Below are positions 5,156-9,040 of a DNA stretch of 9,040 nucleotides, one piece after another (the first letter of the stretch is position 1; each line of letters starts with the position of its first letter). The position numbers and the translations under genes were made by a program. Location: assembly GCA_030682755.1 (NCBI GenBank), contig JAUXNR010000307.1:1-9040 (forward strand), given 5' to 3'. Origin of the DNA: Flavobacterium sp. (GTDB lineage Bacteria > Bacteroidota > Bacteroidia > Flavobacteriales > Flavobacteriaceae). A model generated the notes under the pieces. The model was not told the origin of the DNA, did not search any database, and was given only the letters and a program-made list of their open reading frames with translations.

Positions 5156-6241
5156 ATGCAAAAAATTATCCTTTATGCAGCACTATTGCTATGCACTTTT
5201 GTAACCCAATTGTATGCTCAAGAAACCTTTGAAGAACGAGCAAAAAAGATTTCTGAAAACATCACTAAAATCACAAGTGAAGAAAAAGAAGCTCTTAAAA
5301 AAGAGGTTGAAGATATCAATAAGTTATTAGATAACGGCACTATTTCTTCAGAAAAAGCAGAAGCTGAAAAATTAAAAGTCGCTGAAAAAAGAGCTAAAAA
5401 TATAGAAACTCGCGTGGCGGAGGAAGAGGCTAAATTAAATTCTTTAGTAAAAGATCAAGTAGACGGAACAATTGCTACTAATACAAAACTAGAAACAGAT
5501 ACGATTAATATGCGTAGAGGCAGATTTATAATTAGCTACGAAAAAGGAGACAAGGATTATAAAAAACATAAAGAACACAAACCTTATTATGAAAAAAGAA
5601 CAACTTCACAGTTTGTATTTGCATTTGGTTTAAATAATCTGATAACAGACGGAGAAACGAGTTCTTTGGAAGATAGCGATTATAGAACTTGGGGTTCGCA
5701 CTTTTATGAGTGGGGTTTTACAAACAACACCAGAGTTTTTAAAAATGATAATTTACTTCATTTAAAATATGGTTTGTCTTTAATGTATAATAATTTGCGT
5801 CCAACAGATAACCGCTACTTTGTAAAAAATGGAAATCAAACGGAATTACAAGAATTTGGATTAGATTTGAGAGAAAGCCGTTTTAGAAATGTTCAATTGG
5901 TGGTTCCAATGCATTTAGAATTTGATTTTACGCCAAAAACAGTTTCAGATGATGGCGTTACACGATTCAGAACACACCGATCTTTCCGTTTAGGTGTTGG
6001 TGGATATGGAGGTTTTAATGTTAAATCAAAACAAATTTTAAAATATAAAGAAGATGACATTCGTGTAAAAATTAAAGAGAAAGGTGATTTCAACGTTTCT
6101 GATTTTGTATATGGTTTAAGTACGTATGTGGGTTATAAAGAAACAACATTGTATTTGAAGTATGATTTAAATCCAATGTTTAAAAACAATGCAATCGATC
6201 AAAATAACATTTCATTAGGATTGCGTTTTGATTTCAATTAA
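5156..6241 (+). CDS. Secreted protein with N-terminal coiled coil and predicted outer-membrane beta-barrel
   Basis: A 361-residue protein of no named family that I recognise. Residues 1-21 form a clear signal peptide (positive start, leucine-rich core, cleavage after LYA before QE). Residues about 24-98 are almost entirely charged heptad-like helix (Glu/Lys/Ala), a probable periplasmic coiled coil. From about residue 150 onward the sequence alternates hydrophobic and polar residues with many aromatic ends (FVFAFGLNN, LHLKYGLSLMYNN, VQLVVPMHLEFDF, FRLGVGGYGGFNV, TTLYLKYDLNP). It finishes LGLRFDFN, close to the terminal aromatic signature of outer-membrane barrels. It lies 36 bp after the putative anti-sigma gene and precedes a terminator, so it is probably the last gene of the sigma operon. 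A role as a structural or sensing partner in envelope homeostasis is inference. Confidence 0.8.
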   Translation: MQKIILYAALLLCTFVTQLYAQETFEERAKKISENITKITSEEKEALKKEVEDINKLLDNGTISSEKAEAEKLKVAEKRAKNIETRVAEEEAKLNSLVKDQVDGTIATNTKLETDTINMRRGRFIISYEKGDKDYKKHKEHKPYYEKRTTSQFVFAFGLNNLITDGETSSLEDSDYRTWGSHFYEWGFTNNTRVFKNDNLLHLKYGLSLMYNNLRPTDNRYFVKNGNQTELQEFGLDLRESRFRNVQLVVPMHLEFDFTPKTVSDDGVTRFRTHRSFRLGVGGYGGFNVKSKQILKYKEDDIRVKIKEKGDFNVSDFVYGLSTYVGYKETTLYLKYDLNPMFKNNAIDQNNISLGLRFDFN

Positions 6242-6271
6242 AATTTGTTTTAGTTAGCATACATTTGTTTG

Positions 6272-6304
6272 AAAGGTGTTTCATTTTGAAGCACCTTTTT
6301 TTTT
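6272..6304 (+). terminator. Rho-independent terminator of the sigma factor operon
   Basis: A 12-bp stem (6272-6283 pairing with 6287-6298, one G-U pair, core AAGGTG/CACCTT) closes a TTT loop and runs into a T tract ending at 6304. It lies 30 bp after the barrel-protein stop codon and separates this operon from dnaG. Confidence 0.85.
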
Positions 6305-6337
6305 GGTTTTAATTTCATATTTTTAAAAACGGAATTG

Positions 6338-6345
6338 TACTTTTA
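6338..6345 (+). promoter_or_regulatory. Weak candidate -7 element for dnaG
   Basis: TACTTTTA matches TAnnTTTG except for the last base and lies 20 bases before the dnaG ATG. No TTG occurs at 17-23 bases upstream. The terminator just before it means dnaG needs a promoter in this 61-bp interval, and this is the best candidate I see. Confidence 0.35.
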
Positions 6346-6365
6346 CAGGCTACGAAAAAACACCA

Positions 6366-8360
6366 ATGATTAAGCAAAACACCATCGATTTAGTTTTTGA
6401 AACCGCCCGGGTTGAGGAGGTGATTGGTGATTTTGTACAGCTCAAACGTGCCGGTAGTAATATGAAAGGCTTGAGTCCGTTTTCCAATGAAAAATCGCCA
6501 TCCTTCATGGTTTCTCCTGTAAAGCAGATTTGGAAAGATTTTAGTACCGGAAAAGGAGGAAATTCAGTTACTTTTTTGATGGAACACGAACATTTTTCGT
6601 TTCCGGAAGCCATTCGCTATTTAGCAAAAAAATACAACATTGAAATTGAAGAAACCGTTTCCAGTGATGAAGATAAGGCTGTAGCCAATGAAAAAGAAAG
6701 CATGTATTTGGTCTCCGAATTTGCAAGCAAGTATTTTCAACATGTTTTGTGGGAAGAAGAAGAGGGCAAAGCCATCGGATTATCCTATTTTAAAGAACGC
6801 GGTTTTACCAATGAAACCATTAAAAAATTCAATTTAGGGTATTCACCAAATACTTGGGATGCTTTGACTAAAGAAGCTCTCGGGAAAGCTTATAAAATAG
6901 AATTTCTTGAAAAAACCGGACTAACTATTGTTGGAGAAGAAAAACAATTTGACCGATTTAAAGGACGAGTGATGTTTCCCATTCAAAGTATGTCGGGAAG
7001 AGTGCTTGGTTTTGGTGGTCGAATTTTGACGAATGATAAAAAAGCAGCTAAATATTTGAATTCGCCCGAAAGTGAAATTTACCATAAAAGTAATGTGCTT
7101 TACGGAATTTTTCATGCCAAGCAAGCCATTGCAAAACTCGATAATTGTTTTTTGGTAGAAGGTTATACCGATGTGATTCAAATGTATCAAGCCGGAATTG
7201 AAAATGTAGTTTCGTCTTCAGGAACGGCTTTAACACCAAATCAAATTCGATTGATAAATCGGTTAACGAAAAATATTACTGTTCTTTTTGATGGCGATGC
7301 AGCGGGTTTACGAGCTTCTATTCGCGGAATCGATTTGATTTTGGAAGAAGGCATGAACGTCAAAATTTGTACTTTCCCTGATGGCGATGACCCGGATAGT
7401 TTTGCCAAAAAAACACCGCATGAAGAATTGGTGAAGTATTTGGATGAAAATGCGAAAGATTTTATTCAGTTCAAAGCTTCTTTGTTGATGCAAGATGCAA
7501 AGAATGATCCCATCAAAAAAGCCGATTTAATTCGGGATATGGTTACCAGTATTTCTAAAATTCCGGATAAGATAAAACGCGAAATTTACATCCAGGAATG
7601 CAGTAGGATTATGGACATTTCTGAAGCAGTTTTGTTCAGTACGTTGGCTCAAATGGCTCAAAAAGATTTGTCTGAAGCCAATAAAAAATTCAAACAAGAG
7701 CAAAAAGCATTTGAAGTTGTAAAGAATGATAATGAGGCAGTTTCAGTTGAAAGTAAAGTAGATATTGTCAATTTATTAGAAAGATCGATATTAGAAATTT
7801 TACTTTTATATGGAAATTATGAAGTTGAATTTGAAAATGTTTTTATAAAATATGATGATTCAGGCGTAGCATCTGAAGAGATTGAAAAGTCATTTTCTAA
7901 AGTGTATCAAAGAATTTATTTGAGTTTACAAGAAGATGAAATAGAATTCGCAAACAAGGGTTTCCAAGCCATTTATGATAGTTTGATTTCTAATTTTCAT
8001 TTAGCTGAGGATTTTGATTTATCCCATTATTTAAATTCGCTTTCGCCTGAATTGGCAAGTTATGTAACAGATATTTTAATGACAGATGAGAAATATCAAT
8101 TGCATGGTTGGCTTGAAAAAAAGCAAGTATTTGTAAAAGAAAAAAATGATACTGAAATTTTAGCTCGTTTGGTAACCGAGACCATTGCTGCTTTTAGAGA
8201 ATATTTGATTAATAAATTGAATACAGATTTAATGAATCAATTAAAGGATGAAACTAGTGAAGTAACTCCCGAAGAAGTTTTAACTTTAATTAATGATTAC
8301 AATAAATTAAAGGTTTCCATTACTAGAAGAATAGGCAGAATGCGAACCGATTATAACTAA
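6366..8360 (+). CDS. dnaG: DNA primase DnaG with a zinc-binding domain lacking its zinc ligands
   Basis: A 664-residue primase that makes the RNA primers for lagging-strand synthesis at the replication fork. The N-terminal zinc-domain fold (1-95) is recognisable (RVEEVIGDFVQLKRAG, NEKSPSFMVSP, GKGGN), but the four ligand positions read S37, S40, D58 and T61 in place of Cys, His, Cys and Cys. The polymerase core follows: FKGRVMFPI and GFGGRI (198-220), then the TOPRIM metal residues E265 (LVEGYTD), D309 and D311 (LFDGDAAG), and D341, D342 and D344 (PDGDDPDSF). Residues from about 440 on form the helical C-terminal region that should contact the DnaB helicase; it is longer than in E. coli (581 residues in total) and less conserved-looking. 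ATG at 6366 fits the family N-terminus. I recall the same zinc-ligand loss in other flavobacterial DnaG proteins, so it is probably lineage-wide and not damage. Confidence 0.97.
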   Translation: MIKQNTIDLVFETARVEEVIGDFVQLKRAGSNMKGLSPFSNEKSPSFMVSPVKQIWKDFSTGKGGNSVTFLMEHEHFSFPEAIRYLAKKYNIEIEETVSSDEDKAVANEKESMYLVSEFASKYFQHVLWEEEEGKAIGLSYFKERGFTNETIKKFNLGYSPNTWDALTKEALGKAYKIEFLEKTGLTIVGEEKQFDRFKGRVMFPIQSMSGRVLGFGGRILTNDKKAAKYLNSPESEIYHKSNVLYGIFHAKQAIAKLDNCFLVEGYTDVIQMYQAGIENVVSSSGTALTPNQIRLINRLTKNITVLFDGDAAGLRASIRGIDLILEEGMNVKICTFPDGDDPDSFAKKTPHEELVKYLDENAKDFIQFKASLLMQDAKNDPIKKADLIRDMVTSISKIPDKIKREIYIQECSRIMDISEAVLFSTLAQMAQKDLSEANKKFKQEQKAFEVVKNDNEAVSVESKVDIVNLLERSILEILLLYGNYEVEFENVFIKYDDSGVASEEIEKSFSKVYQRIYLSLQEDEIEFANKGFQAIYDSLISNFHLAEDFDLSHYLNSLSPELASYVTDILMTDEKYQLHGWLEKKQVFVKEKNDTEILARLVTETIAAFREYLINKLNTDLMNQLKDETSEVTPEEVLTLINDYNKLKVSITRRIGRMRTDYN

Positions 8361-8388
8361 AAAAGACCTCGAATCGAGGTCTTTTTTT
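8359..8388. terminator. Bidirectional terminator between dnaG and the response regulator gene
   Basis: GACCTCG (8365-8371) and CGAGGTC (8375-8381) form a 7-bp stem around an AAT loop. A run of A (8359-8364) lies on one side and a run of T (8382-8388) on the other. The symmetry lets it stop transcripts from both converging genes. It begins inside the dnaG stop codon. Confidence 0.88.
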
Positions 8389-8404
8389 ATACAAAAGTAA
8401 TTTT

Positions 8405-9034
8405 TTATACAATTTCTAATGTTTTTGCTTTGTTGACTAAATCTACTAAGTTGGTTACATTTAGTTTGGTTAAAAGTCGCAACTTATAAGTACTGATGGT
8501 TTTTTCATTTAATCCTAAAATTTTAGAGATTTCATTATTTTTCTTTCCATCACTTAAAAAGCGAAGTACTTCAATTTCTCTATTGGATAGTTTTCTGTAT
8601 AATCGCTCACTTTTATTTTGTTTTGCAATTAGAGCTAAGTTTTTCTTCAAGGTATCACTGAATACTATGGCTCCATTACTTACTTTAATAATTACATTTC
8701 CTAAAGTTTCTAATTTGGCTGTTTTGTGCAAATAAGCAGAAACTCCTGCTTTTAAAGCATTTGGAGCATAAATGTTTTCAGATAAATTACTAAATATAAT
8801 TATCTTAGTGCTAGGAAATTCCTTCATAAGGAATTTCACCATGTTCAAACTAGAGAGTCCCTCGAGTTCAAGATCTAATACTAAAATGTCTACGGGTTTG
8901 ATTTTAAGTAAATCTAAAATCATATTATAATTGCCAACATGGCCAACTAAACTGATTTCAGCATGATCCTTAAAATACGATTTAACCCCAAAGTGAACAA
9001 CAGGTTGGTTGTCGGCTAAACAAACTTTAATCAT
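8405..9034 (-). CDS. NarL/FixJ-family response regulator with LuxR-type DNA-binding domain
   Basis: A 209-residue two-domain regulator. The receiver (1-120) has phospho-acceptor D54 at the end of ILVLD, the switch serine S82 (IIIFS) and conserved K104 (YLHK). Its acidic pocket reads A7-D8-N9 where most receivers have two acidic residues, so D8 is kept and the second is asparagine. After a linker (about 121-146), the LuxR-type helix-turn-helix spans about 149-200 (LSNREIEVLRFL, NNEISKILGLNEKTISTY, LLTKLNVTN). It should bind DNA as a dimer under phosphorylation control. No histidine kinase is next to it within the window, so it looks like an orphan. I recall a very similar protein beside dnaG in other flavobacteria, upstream of nadE and gliding genes, but that region is outside the window. 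The ATG is the first start; only six upstream bases are visible. Confidence 0.93.
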   Translation of the reverse strand: MIKVCLADNQPVVHFGVKSYFKDHAEISLVGHVGNYNMILDLLKIKPVDILVLDLELEGLSSLNMVKFLMKEFPSTKIIIFSNLSENIYAPNALKAGVSAYLHKTAKLETLGNVIIKVSNGAIVFSDTLKKNLALIAKQNKSERLYRKLSNREIEVLRFLSDGKKNNEISKILGLNEKTISTYKLRLLTKLNVTNLVDLVNKAKTLEIV

Positions 9035-9040
9035 GATAAG

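Noticed and set aside
6366..8360. dnaG as a damaged gene because the zinc ligands are missing
   Set aside because: The frame is continuous, the surrounding fold residues and the TOPRIM catalytic residues are intact, and I recall the same change in related species.
1..9040. Horizontal transfer or a defence island
   Set aside because: Gene content is mostly housekeeping, with no mobile-element genes, integration sites or tRNA, and no stretch with visibly foreign composition.

Overview
The window looks like a chromosomal segment of a member of the Bacteroidota, most probably Flavobacterium or a close relative. The DNA is AT-rich, several genes have exact TAnnTTTG (-7) promoter elements typical of this phylum, and the protein sequences match what I recall of flavobacterial homologs. 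The genus call rests on recall, not on a search. I see no insertion sequence, prophage, CRISPR array, tRNA or rRNA.

Left part (1-3551): the 3' end of a gene that is probably a TatA/TatB-type translocase subunit is followed after 2 bp by a PAP2 membrane phosphatase on the same strand. A class I SAM O-methyltransferase converges on it, and the two genes share a TTAA that holds both stop codons. The O-methyltransferase is divergent from rlmN across a 71-bp gap that holds a promoter element for each direction. A long-chain trans-prenyl diphosphate synthase follows rlmN and has its own good promoter.

Middle part (3552-6304): a 343-bp gene-free stretch begins with a cluster of short direct repeats and small hairpins. 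It continues into a likely ECF-type promoter and then an 11-bp inverted repeat in the presumed leader. Three same-strand genes follow: an ECF sigma factor, a single-pass membrane protein overlapping it that is placed and built like an anti-sigma factor, and a secreted coiled-coil plus beta-barrel protein. They form a compact cell-envelope signalling module closed by a strong terminator. This module and its leader are the most interesting part of the window.

Right part (6305-9040): dnaG encodes a primase with an intact catalytic TOPRIM domain, but all four zinc ligands of the N-terminal zinc-binding domain are replaced. It converges, across a bidirectional terminator, on an orphan NarL/LuxR-type response regulator whose start codon lies six bases from the window edge.

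Apart from the truncated first gene, all genes appear intact. Most of the window is ordinary core genome. The points worth a second look are the leader hairpin and promoter of the sigma gene, the uncharacterised sigma/anti-sigma-like/barrel trio, the repeat cluster, and the zinc-less DnaG.
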